From Nitriliruptoraceae bacterium (GTDB lineage: Bacteria > Actinomycetota > Nitriliruptoria > Nitriliruptorales > Nitriliruptoraceae): DNA of 6,475 nt. Positions within the stretch are counted from its first letter, which is position 1. Each line of letters opens with the position of its first letter. The translations under genes and the position numbers were made by a program. Location of the stretch: the NCBI GenBank assembly GCA_007131525.1, contig SLQK01000188.1:1-6475 (forward strand), read 5' to 3'. The notes beneath the pieces were generated by a model. It saw nothing but the letters and a program-made list of their open reading frames with translations, was not told the DNA's origin and did not search any database. This document shows positions 1 through 6,415 of the stretch, one piece after another.

Positions 1-247
1 CACCGGTCGTCACCGGCGCGATGTCGCCGTAGCCGGTCGTGGTGACGGTCACCGAGGCGTAGTACAGCGCGTCCACGAGGCCGATCGGCCGACCCGTCGC
101 GTCGACGTAGCCACCGCGGGTCGCCAGCACCGCGATGGCGACCACGAACAGCAGGCCGACCGCGATCGCGATCCGCCGGCCCAGCGCGGCCAGCGGGGCC
201 CGGTCGGGCCCCGGGATGAGGGTGCGGACCGCCTCGATGGCTCCCAC
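1..247 (-). CDS. Two-helix potassium channel protein, N-terminal part (gene continues past the left edge)
   Basis: The protein is a membrane pore subunit that would conduct K+ down its gradient as a tetramer. The 82 visible residues show a short cytoplasmic N-terminus (about 1-25), one hydrophobic helix (about 26-43, from RRIAIAVGLLFVV onward), an extracellular turret (44-58), a pore helix (LVDALYYASVT) and the K+ selectivity filter TTTGYGD at residues 69-75. The filter is essentially diagnostic of the ion-channel-2 family. The second helix and any C-terminal RCK/TrkA-N regulatory domain lie outside the window, so the exact subfamily cannot be told. I chose the GTG at 247-245 because AGGG (258-255) sits 7 nt upstream; the frame stays open further upstream, but the only other start candidate is a TTG without good support. 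The gene is divergent from pta. Confidence 0.87.
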   Translation of the reverse strand, partial: MGAIEAVRTLIPGPDRAPLAALGRRIAIAVGLLFVVAIAVLATRGGYVDATGRPIGLVDALYYASVTVTTTGYGDIAPVTTG

Positions 248-339
248 CTTTCGACCCTGTCCGCGCGGAACGCTAGTCCCTCGGCGGCGGGGTCGACCGG
301 CTGCTTGACTCAAGGTCGTCCTCCAGCATGGGGTGCACC
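248..339. other. Divergent intergenic region between the K+ channel gene and pta
   Basis: This gap must hold the promoters of both divergent genes. It contains the leftward TAGCGT element, the 8-bp palindrome CCGCGCGG (261-268), the palindrome GGTCGACC (291-298), and an 11-base inverted repeat CTTGACTCAAG (304-314) 26 to 36 nt before the preferred pta start. TTGACT inside that repeat (305-310) resembles a -35 hexamer, but no TANNNT box follows at 16-18 nt, so the pta promoter is not settled. The inverted repeat could be a small operator. Confidence 0.4.
270..275 (-). promoter_or_regulatory. Candidate -10 element (TAGCGT) of the potassium channel gene
   Basis: Read leftwards, TAGCGT fits the actinobacterial TANNNT -10 pattern. 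It lies 22 nt before the GTG start, which would give a short leader just long enough to hold the AGGG ribosome binding site. No convincing -35 hexamer is visible upstream. The same hexamer recurs before the gene at 5810. This is pattern matching only; no transcription start is known. Confidence 0.35.
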
Positions 340-2424
340 GTGGCCAACCGTCTCTACCTCGCGTCCCTGGAACCCCGGGCGGGCCGCTCCCTGGTCACGC
401 TCGGGATCATGGAGCTGCTGACGCGCCGGCTCGGGTCGGTCGGCTACGTCCGGCCCGTCGTGCCCTCCAGCCGGGAGCCCGATCAACGGATCGAGCTGAT
501 GCGCCGGCGCTACGGCCTCGAGCTCGGGCCCGAGGAGATGGTCGTCTTCGGCTCCGATCAGGTCGCCGAGCTGTTCGGCGAGGGCCGGGGTGACGAGGTC
601 TTCAAGGGCATCCTGGATGTGGCCCAGGACATGGAGGAGCGCTTCCCCTTCGTCCTCTACGACGGCTCGGACTACACCGGCGCCGCGGCCGCCCTGGAGT
701 TCGACGTCAACGCGCAGATCGCCAACCACCTCGGTGCACCGGTCCTGGCCGTGGTCAACGGCGCGGAGCGGCCGCCCGGCGAGGTGGTCGACGCGCTCCA
801 CATCGCGCGCGAATCCCTGGCCGGGGAGGGCTGCACCATCGCGGCGATCGTGGTCAACCGGGTCGATCCCGCCGTGATCGACGAGGTCCGGGAGACGGTC
901 GAGGCCGAGGACCCCGAGGAGCCGGTCTGGATCCTGCCCGAGGTGCCGATGCTGGCCAGGCCCACGGTGCGTGAGATCGTGGACGAGCTGGCCGCGGATC
1001 AGCTGGCCGGGGCCGTCGCCGACCTCGACCGCGAGGTCACGTCGATCAAGATCGCGGCGATGAGCCTGCCCAACGTCCTCGACCACATCCATGAGGGGGC
1101 CCTGATCATCACGCCGGGGGACCGGCCCGACGTGATCGCCGGGACGCTGCTCGCCCGCACGGCCAGCACCTACCCCAACGTCGCGGCGCTGATGCTCACC
1201 GGTGGCTTCCCGCTGCACCGCAACCTGGAGAAGCTGCTCGATGGGCTCGGGGAGATCTCGCTGCCCCTGCTGTCGGTGGGGACCGACACCTGGACGACGG
1301 CCCGCCGGGTCGCCGAGGTGCCCGCGGTCATGCGTCCCGGCAACGAGCGCAAGATCGAGACCGCGCTCGGGGTGTTCGAGGAGCACGTGGACACCGCGGT
1401 GCTGGAGGAGCGCATCGAGGTCACCCGCACGGCGCGGGTCACGCCGCTGATGTTCGAGTACGAGCTCCTGCAGCGTGCACGGGCCGACCGCAAGCGGATC
1501 GTGCTGCCCGAGGGGGAGGACGAGCGCATCCTGCGGGCGACCGAGGTGCTGCGGCGTCGCAACGTGGTCGATCTGATCCTGCTCGGTGACCTGGAGCAGG
1601 TCCGCGCCCGCGCCGACGCCGCCGGTGTCGATCTCGAGGGGGTCGGGCTGATCGATCCGGGTGAGTCGGATCTGGTCGAGGAGTTCGCCGCGGAGTACAC
1701 CGAGATCCGCGCCCACAAGGGCGTGACGATGCAGTTCTCCCTGGAGACGATGCTCGACGTCAGCTACTTCGGCACGATGATGGTCCACCGCGGGATGGCC
1801 GACGGCATGGTCTCCGGCGCGGCCCATACCACGCAGCACACGATCCGCCCCGCCTTCGAGATCATCCGCACGAAACCGGGCGTCTCGATCGTCTCCTCGG
1901 TGTTCTTCATGGCGCTCGCGGATCGCGTGCTCGTCTACGGCGACTGCGCGGTCAACCCCGAGCCCGACGCCGAGGGGCTGGCTGACATCGCGATCAGCTC
2001 CGCGGCCACCGCCGCGGCCTTCGGCATCGAGCCCAAGGTCGCCATGCTGTCCTACTCCACGGGCGAGTCGGGCAAGGGGCGCGCGGTCGAGCGGGTCCGT
2101 GAAGCGACGGCGCTGGTGCGCGAGCGCCGCCCCGACCTCGAGGTCGAGGGGCCGATCCAGTACGACGCGGCGATCGACGCCGGGGTGGGTGCGGCCAAGC
2201 TGCCCGGCTCCAGCGTCGCCGGTCATGCCACGGTGTTCATCTTCCCCGACCTCAACACCGGCAACAACACCTACAAGGCCGTCCAGCGCTCCTCGGGGGC
2301 GGTCGCGATCGGTCCGGTCCTGCAGGGACTGAACAAGCCGGTCAACGACCTCTCCCGCGGCTGCCTGGTCGACGACATCGTCAACACCGTCACGATCACC
2401 GCGGTCCAGGCCCAGCAGACCTAG
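340..2424 (+). CDS. pta: Phosphate acetyltransferase, long three-domain form
   Basis: Catalyses acetyl-CoA + phosphate to acetyl phosphate + CoA in the cytoplasm; with acetate kinase it forms the acetate overflow/assimilation pathway. From GTG 340 the protein has 694 residues, within the usual range for long Pta (about 690-715). Domains are an N-terminal BioD-like P-loop domain (about 1-215), a DRTGG domain (about 235-345, with GDRPD at 260-264) and the catalytic PTA/PTB domain (about 371-690, opening IVLPEGEDER). The catalytic end carries FIFPDLNTGN, GPVLQGLNKPVNDLSRGC and VDD; Ser672, Arg673 and Asp678/679 correspond to the Ser-Arg...Asp set known from Methanosarcina Pta. The Walker A-like loop reads PRAGRS, without the usual lysine, as in other Pta proteins where this domain is regulatory. 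The start is uncertain: ATG 328 is in frame (698 aa), but its nearest purine-rich site is 12 nt away. GTG 340 has GGGG at 330-333 and gives MANRLYLASLEP, which looks like family N-termini. Confidence 0.96.
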   Translation: MANRLYLASLEPRAGRSLVTLGIMELLTRRLGSVGYVRPVVPSSREPDQRIELMRRRYGLELGPEEMVVFGSDQVAELFGEGRGDEVFKGILDVAQDMEERFPFVLYDGSDYTGAAAALEFDVNAQIANHLGAPVLAVVNGAERPPGEVVDALHIARESLAGEGCTIAAIVVNRVDPAVIDEVRETVEAEDPEEPVWILPEVPMLARPTVREIVDELAADQLAGAVADLDREVTSIKIAAMSLPNVLDHIHEGALIITPGDRPDVIAGTLLARTASTYPNVAALMLTGGFPLHRNLEKLLDGLGEISLPLLSVGTDTWTTARRVAEVPAVMRPGNERKIETALGVFEEHVDTAVLEERIEVTRTARVTPLMFEYELLQRARADRKRIVLPEGEDERILRATEVLRRRNVVDLILLGDLEQVRARADAAGVDLEGVGLIDPGESDLVEEFAAEYTEIRAHKGVTMQFSLETMLDVSYFGTMMVHRGMADGMVSGAAHTTQHTIRPAFEIIRTKPGVSIVSSVFFMALADRVLVYGDCAVNPEPDAEGLADIAISSAATAAAFGIEPKVAMLSYSTGESGKGRAVERVREATALVRERRPDLEVEGPIQYDAAIDAGVGAAKLPGSSVAGHATVFIFPDLNTGNNTYKAVQRSSGAVAIGPVLQGLNKPVNDLSRGCLVDDIVNTVTITAVQAQQT

Positions 2425-2465
2425 CCCGCGCGGCCGTGCCGACGCTCCCGCCCCTTCCCGCCCCC

Positions 2466-2470
2466 AGGAG
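2466..2470 (+). promoter_or_regulatory. Ribosome binding site of ackA (AGGAG)
   Basis: AGGAG lies 6 nt before GTG 2477 and fixes that codon as the ackA start. The encoded N-terminus, MQVLVLNSGSSS, matches the acetate kinase family from its first residue. The 52-nt gap after pta has no TA dinucleotide and so no evident -10 box, which points to co-transcription with pta. Confidence 0.8.
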
Positions 2471-2476
2471 GCCACG

Positions 2477-3691
<1,215 letters not shown>

Positions 3692-3753
3692 GCCAGGGCC
3701 CGATCCCACGGCAGGGTCGTGGTGCCGCCCGAGGCCGCCGCGGCGTGGGACGG
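3692..3753. terminator. Convergent gap after ackA with a possible two-way terminator
   Basis: The 62 nt between the ackA stop and the end of the leftward DUF418 gene include a 7-bp inverted repeat, TCCCACG (3704-3710) and CGTGGGA (3744-3750). The 33-nt loop between them is GC-rich and may fold further. There is no T-tract on either strand, so a classical intrinsic terminator is not shown. The position makes a bidirectional terminator plausible but unproven. Confidence 0.25.
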
Positions 3754-5106
3754 CTACCGCTCCCGCCGTAGCGGCTGCCGTCCGCGGTAGGTCCAGCTGC
3801 GCCAGACCCACTCGACGGGCCCGAACCGGAACCACCGCAGCCACAGCGGGCAGACCACCAGCAGCAGGGCCCAGGTCCCCGCGACCACCGTGAGCGCGCT
3901 CGTGGCCGTCCACGAGCCGTAGGTTCCGAAGCCCACGAACACCACCGTGGCGACCAGGCTCTGGGTCAGGTACGCGGTCAGCGCCATCTGCCCGACGGCG
4001 GCCAGTGGCCGCCAGGTCCCCACGCGCAGGGCCAGCAGGCTGATCGTGGCCAGGTAGCCGACCGCCAGTGTCGGTGCTGCCAGCAGCTGGGCCGCCGAGG
4101 CTGCGACCTCCACCCACGTCAACTCGAGGTCCGCGGTGGTCCCCGTCGCGGCCCCGACCGTGCCGACCATGCCGAGGACCAGGTTGGTGGGCAGCCCGAC
4201 GGCCAGGCCCCCGATCGCCAGCCGGCGCAGCAGCGGGCGGTGGTCGGCGAGATGGGTCGCGACACCGGAGCGCGTGGCAGCGAACCCGAGCAGGAACAGC
4301 CCGAGCAGCCAGGGCACCGTCAGCAGCGTGCCGCTCTGGATCAGCAGGGCCTCGAAGGCCCGGGCACCGAGGACCTCCCCGAGGCTGCCCTCGGTGTAGG
4401 CCGCGATCGTCGCGTCACGGCGCCCGTCGAAGAACCCGCTCATCGCGTCGCCGAACGGGTCATCGGCTCCGGCCTCGGGCATCAGATCCTCGAGGACCGC
4501 GGCCAGCGCGACGAAGGCCGTGGTCACGACGGTCAGCGCCGCGATGATGCCGAGCCCCCACCATACGGCCGTCCGCGGCTGCACCCGCAGGAACAGCAGC
4601 AGCGCGAACCCGGTGATGGCGTAGGCGAACAGCACGTCCCCCGGGAACAGCAGCAGCATGTGCGCCAGCCCGAAGCCCGCCAGCATCGTGTAGCGGCGGG
4701 CCAGGAGCCGGTGCGCTGACCAGCCGCGTGACCAGGCCTTGCCTGCCAGCAGCCCGGCGCCGATCCCGAACAGGATCGCGAAGCTGGAGATGAACTTGCC
4801 CGTGGCCAACCACCCGACCAGGAAGCTCGTGACGCGGTCGGCGCCGTCGGTCGGCTGGACGAGGTCGCCGGCCAGGGCGTCGAACAGGACAGGGCCGCGC
4901 ATCAGCTCGATGTTGACCAGCAGGATGCCGAGCAGCGCGAACCCGCGCAGCAGATCGAGGATCGGTTCGCGCTCGCGTGCCGCGGTCGGCGACGGTGCGG
5001 GGGCGGCCTGGACCGGCGGCGGCGGTGGTGACGGCGGCGGTGGGCCGGGGGGAGGCTCCGGCGACGGGGGACCGGCGGGGGGCTCTGGCGGCTGGGGCGT
5101 GGTCAT
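3754..5106 (-). CDS. DUF418 family polytopic membrane protein with a proline-rich N-terminal tail
   Basis: Belongs to the YeiB/YxaH-like group of integral membrane proteins; the biochemical role of the family is not established. The 450-residue product starts with a disordered tail holding 23 prolines in the first 40 residues. Then comes the family hallmark EPILDLLRGFALLGILLVNI (47-66), an LRG-type first helix also seen in acyltransferase-3/DUF1624 relatives. Further hydrophobic segments lie near 92-121, 137-175, 181-205, 252-276, 294-318, 332-360, 366-392 and 400-425. The C-terminal DUF418 end is recognisable as FGPVEWVWRSWTYRG (428-442). About ten membrane helices are likely. The ATG start overlaps the stop of the upstream HIT gene (ATGA) and lacks a clear ribosome binding site, so translational coupling is likely. 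A later true start that omits part of the proline tail cannot be excluded. Involvement in transport has been suggested for relatives but is not shown here. Confidence 0.93.
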   Translation of the reverse strand: MTTPQPPEPPAGPPSPEPPPGPPPPSPPPPPVQAAPAPSPTAAREREPILDLLRGFALLGILLVNIELMRGPVLFDALAGDLVQPTDGADRVTSFLVGWLATGKFISSFAILFGIGAGLLAGKAWSRGWSAHRLLARRYTMLAGFGLAHMLLLFPGDVLFAYAITGFALLLFLRVQPRTAVWWGLGIIAALTVVTTAFVALAAVLEDLMPEAGADDPFGDAMSGFFDGRRDATIAAYTEGSLGEVLGARAFEALLIQSGTLLTVPWLLGLFLLGFAATRSGVATHLADHRPLLRRLAIGGLAVGLPTNLVLGMVGTVGAATGTTADLELTWVEVAASAAQLLAAPTLAVGYLATISLLALRVGTWRPLAAVGQMALTAYLTQSLVATVVFVGFGTYGSWTATSALTVVAGTWALLLVVCPLWLRWFRFGPVEWVWRSWTYRGRQPLRRER

Positions 5107-5525
5107 CCGACGTGCTCGGCGTGCCCGAGCTCGCGTAGCGCGGCGCGCAGCCGCTCGGCGGCGTCATCGAGGTCGCGCGGGTCCGGGTCGGTGTCGACGC
5201 GGGCGAAGTCGAGGTCGGCCAGCTCACGCAGCGCAGCCACGTGGACGTGGCAGTGGGGGACCTCGAAACCCGCGATCGCGGTGCCGACCCGCGGGGGGTC
5301 GAAGGCGCGCTGGATCGCCTGGCCGACGATCCGTGTGACCTCGCTGACCCGCAGCCAGGTCGCCGGGGCGAGGTCCAGCCAGTGGTCGACCTCGACGCGT
5401 GGCACCACGAGCGTGTGGCCCGGCGACAGCGGCGCGATGGACAGGAAGGCGACGACGGTGTCGTCCCGCCACACGAACCGTGCTGGGAGCTCGCCCTCGA
5501 TGATGCGGCTGAAGACGCTGGCCAT
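5103..5525 (-). CDS. HIT family (histidine triad) nucleotide-binding protein
   Basis: A 140-residue cytoplasmic protein of the HIT superfamily, whose members hydrolyse or transfer nucleotidyl groups, for example from AMP-linked substrates. The order is typical: FSRIIEGELPARFVWRDD (5-22), VVAFLSIAPLSPGHTLVVPR (24-43), then the active-site triad PHCHVHVAAL with His91, His93 and His95; the middle histidine is the expected nucleophile. After the triad the tail is acidic (LADLDFARVDTDPDPRDLDD) and ends in a helix, as in many actinobacterial HIT proteins. The true substrate cannot be told from sequence. AGGAG at 5537-5533 lies 7 nt before the ATG, supporting this start. The stop codon overlaps the start of the DUF418 gene by 4 bp, so the two are surely co-transcribed. 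A tRNA-Gly gene lies upstream on the same strand. Confidence 0.95.
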   Translation of the reverse strand: MASVFSRIIEGELPARFVWRDDTVVAFLSIAPLSPGHTLVVPRVEVDHWLDLAPATWLRVSEVTRIVGQAIQRAFDPPRVGTAIAGFEVPHCHVHVAALRELADLDFARVDTDPDPRDLDDAAERLRAALRELGHAEHVG

Positions 5526-5602
5526 GGTGGGGCTCCTGGTCGCTGACGGGCACCGTGGTCGACGTGGCGGCAGCGACCGACCGGACAGCGGCCGCGCGGC
5601 CG
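5526..5602 (-). other. Spacer between tRNA-Gly and the HIT gene, lacking a visible promoter
   Basis: The spacer holds the HIT ribosome binding site (5537-5533) and, directly after the tRNA 3' end, the perfect 14-bp palindrome CGGCCGCGCGGCCG (5589-5602). There is no TA dinucleotide on either strand, so no TANNNT -10 box exists here. Either the HIT gene is read from the tRNA promoter, with the palindrome acting as a processing or attenuation hairpin, or its promoter is of an atypical type. Confidence 0.4.
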
Positions 5603-5676
5603 TGGAGCGGGTGACCGGGATCGAACCGGCACCTCCTGCTTGGAAGGCAGGGGCTCTACCATTGAGCTACACCCGC
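5603..5676 (-). tRNA. tRNA-Gly (anticodon TCC)
   Basis: The cloverleaf reads leftwards. The acceptor is GCGGGTG (5676-5670) paired with CACCCGC (5613-5607). The D arm is GCTC-AATGGTA-GAGC and the anticodon arm is CCTGC-CTTCCAA-GCAGG, with anticodon TCC at 5644-5642. The variable loop is AGGT, and the T arm is GCCGG-TTCGATC-CCGGT with a single G-T pair. The discriminator is T at 5606, as usual for bacterial tRNA-Gly, and CCA is encoded (5605-5603). The body is 71 nt plus CCA. It reads GGA and, by wobble, GGG. A candidate -10 lies 10 nt upstream, and the HIT gene follows 77 nt downstream on the same strand. Confidence 0.98.
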
Positions 5677-5686
5677 GGGAGCCGGC

Positions 5687-5692
5687 AGCGTA
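5687..5692 (-). promoter_or_regulatory. Candidate -10 element (TACGCT) of tRNA-Gly
   Basis: Read leftwards, TACGCT fits TANNNT and ends 10 nt before the first base of mature tRNA-Gly. The same hexamer occurs 11 nt before tRNA-Pro, which strengthens the assignment. No clear -35 hexamer is seen 16-18 nt upstream. Confidence 0.45.
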
Positions 5693-5752
5693 GCGAGCAC
5701 GCGTCGGCGACAGGGCTCACCAGCGGGCTGCTGTGCCGCCGCCAGGGGGCGC

Positions 5753-5758
5753 TAGCGT
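5753..5758 (+). promoter_or_regulatory. Candidate -10 element (TAGCGT) of the HPF-like gene
   Basis: TAGCGT matches TANNNT and overlaps the 8-bp palindrome CGCTAGCG (5750-5757). It would give a leader of roughly 45 nt before ATG 5810. The identical hexamer is proposed for the potassium channel gene. No good -35 match is visible. Confidence 0.35.
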
Positions 5759-5809
5759 GGCCGGTCGCGCCCCAACGTGCCCCGGGGCGACACCTCTCAG
5801 GAGCGACGC

Positions 5810-6133
5810 ATGACGACCATGAAGGACCGGCTCCGCATCGTGCCGGAGTTCCGGCCCGATGAGTACGACCGGTACCGCGACCTGGTGTTCGGCAACCTCG
5901 ATCGGCGCCTCAAGCGGTGGCGGCCCGAGCAGGTGGAGCTCGAGCTGTCGGTGAACGAACGTGACACGAACTCCCAGCGCACGGTCCTGGCCTGCTGGAT
6001 CACCGGGTTGCCGAAGATCGTCGGCACCTCGACCCAGGGCGATCTCGAGCGGGCGGTGGTCGAGGTGCGCAACGACGTCCGCCGTCAGATCAACCGGTGG
6101 GTGACCCGCAAGGAGGCCGAACGGCGCCAGTGA
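5810..6133 (+). CDS. Small HPF/RaiA-like protein (tentative ribosome-associated factor)
   Basis: A 107-residue soluble protein. AGGAG at 5799-5803 lies 6 nt before ATG 5810 and sets the start; a GTG at 5777 in the same frame lacks a comparable site. The predicted order of a beta strand (about 7-14), a charged helix (16-36), three strands (41-49, 57-65 and 69-76) and a long basic C-terminal helix (77-105) matches the beta-alpha-beta-beta-beta-alpha fold of the hibernation-promoting factor/RaiA family. The pattern VELELSVNERD...QRTVLACWITGLPKIVGTST...DLERAVVEVRNDVRRQI follows the family's hydrophobic spacing. If right, it would bind the 30S decoding region and limit translation under stress. 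It lacks the extra C-terminal dimerisation domain of long HPF, so it is a short form. The assignment is by pattern, not by a diagnostic motif; it could be an unrelated dodecin-size protein. It sits alone between two oppositely oriented tRNA genes. Confidence 0.8.
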   Translation: MTTMKDRLRIVPEFRPDEYDRYRDLVFGNLDRRLKRWRPEQVELELSVNERDTNSQRTVLACWITGLPKIVGTSTQGDLERAVVEVRNDVRRQINRWVTRKEAERRQ

Positions 6134-6222
6134 GCCGCGCGGCCGGCTGCGAGCGACGGCCGCGGTCGCTGACGGTCCCGGTCGCCGATGGCGTCGGCCG
6201 ACGGCTCGGGGCGGGGTCACGG
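6134..6222. terminator. Convergent spacer after the HPF-like gene with hairpin candidates
   Basis: The spacer between the HPF-like stop and the 3' end of leftward tRNA-Pro contains the palindrome GCCGCGCGGC (6134-6143). It also has an inverted repeat AGCGAC/GTCGCT (6152-6157 and 6165-6170, 7-nt loop) and a second one, GCCGA/TCGGC (6184-6188 and 6194-6198, 5-nt loop). None is followed by a T-run, so termination is inferred from position alone. Confidence 0.3.
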
Positions 6223-6300
6223 TGGTCGGGGTGGCCGGATTCGAACCGGCGGCCCCCTGCTCCCAAAGCAGGTGCGCTAACCAAGCTGCGCCACACCCCG
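6223..6300 (-). tRNA. tRNA-Pro (anticodon TGG)
   Basis: The cloverleaf reads leftwards. The acceptor is CGGGGTG (6300-6294) paired with CACCCCG (6233-6227). The D arm is GCGC with loop AGCTTGGTTA and GCGC. The anticodon arm is CCTGC-TTTGGGA-GCAGG, with anticodon TGG at 6265-6263. The variable loop is GGGCC, and the T arm is GCCGG-TTCGAAT-CCGGC. The discriminator is A (6226), as expected for tRNA-Pro, and CCA is encoded (6225-6223). It reads CCA and, by wobble, further CCN codons. A candidate -10 lies 11 nt upstream. Confidence 0.98.
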
Positions 6301-6310
6301 TGGGCTGCCG

Positions 6311-6321
6311 TAGCGTAGCGT
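6311..6321. promoter_or_regulatory. Bidirectional promoter-like element TAGCGTAGCGT
   Basis: Read leftwards, TACGCT (6317-6312) ends 11 nt before tRNA-Pro and matches the hexamer before tRNA-Gly. Read rightwards, the same bases give two overlapping TAGCGT hexamers (6311-6316 and 6316-6321), like those proposed for the potassium channel and HPF-like genes. They could serve the rightward gene starting near 6416 with a leader of about 90 nt. No clear -35 hexamer is seen on either side. Confidence 0.4.
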
Positions 6322-6336
6322 CGCCCCGGATGGTCC

Positions 6337-6359
6337 CGGCGCCGGTGACGGTGGCGCCG
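6337..6359. repeat. Inverted repeat, 7-bp stem and 9-nt loop
   Basis: CGGCGCC (6337-6343) and GGCGCCG (6353-6359) are perfect inverse complements around a 9-nt loop. The repeat lies between the divergent tRNA-Pro gene and the rightward gene. In a rightward transcript it would sit in the 5' leader; on the other strand it lies upstream of the tRNA promoter. Its role is unknown. Confidence 0.4.
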
Positions 6360-6385
6360 CGGCCCCGCCTGCAGCGACCGTCGAA

Positions 6386-6401
6386 CGCTGGTCGACCAGC
6401 G
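6386..6401. promoter_or_regulatory. Perfect 16-bp palindrome, candidate operator
   Basis: CGCTGGTCGACCAGCG is fully self-complementary with no central spacer. It ends 14 nt before ATG 6416 and 3 nt before the AGGG ribosome binding site. A protein bound here would block the start region of the downstream gene, as dimeric repressors of the TetR kind do. As RNA it could form a hairpin close to the ribosome binding site. No regulator gene is visible in the window. Confidence 0.4.
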
Positions 6402-6415
6402 GCCAGGGTGCCCGG

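Noticed and set aside
3753..3774. Short inverted repeats GCTAC/GTAGC and CCGCT/AGCGG at the end of the DUF418 gene as terminators
   Set aside because: The stems are only 5 bp, overlap each other, lie within coding sequence and have no T-tract; chance is sufficient.
4985..5070. GGCGGCGG/GGTGG-rich run resembling a simple repeat or G-quadruplex tract
   Set aside because: It is explained by the polyproline codons of the DUF418 N-terminus on the other strand; no regular repeat unit is kept.
4460..5662. A 400-residue minus-strand open frame spanning the HIT gene and part of the DUF418 gene
   Set aside because: It overlaps two recognisable genes in another frame and even runs into the tRNA-Gly gene; its composition (Arg, Ala, Pro, Ser) is that of a frame shadow.
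5191..5862. A 223-residue plus-strand open frame across the HIT gene and tRNA-Gly
   Set aside because: It is antisense to the HIT gene and includes the complement of the tRNA; no domain is visible.
5603..6300. tRNA genes as possible integration sites of a genomic island
   Set aside because: No integrase, no direct repeat of a tRNA 3' end and no change in base composition are visible around either tRNA.
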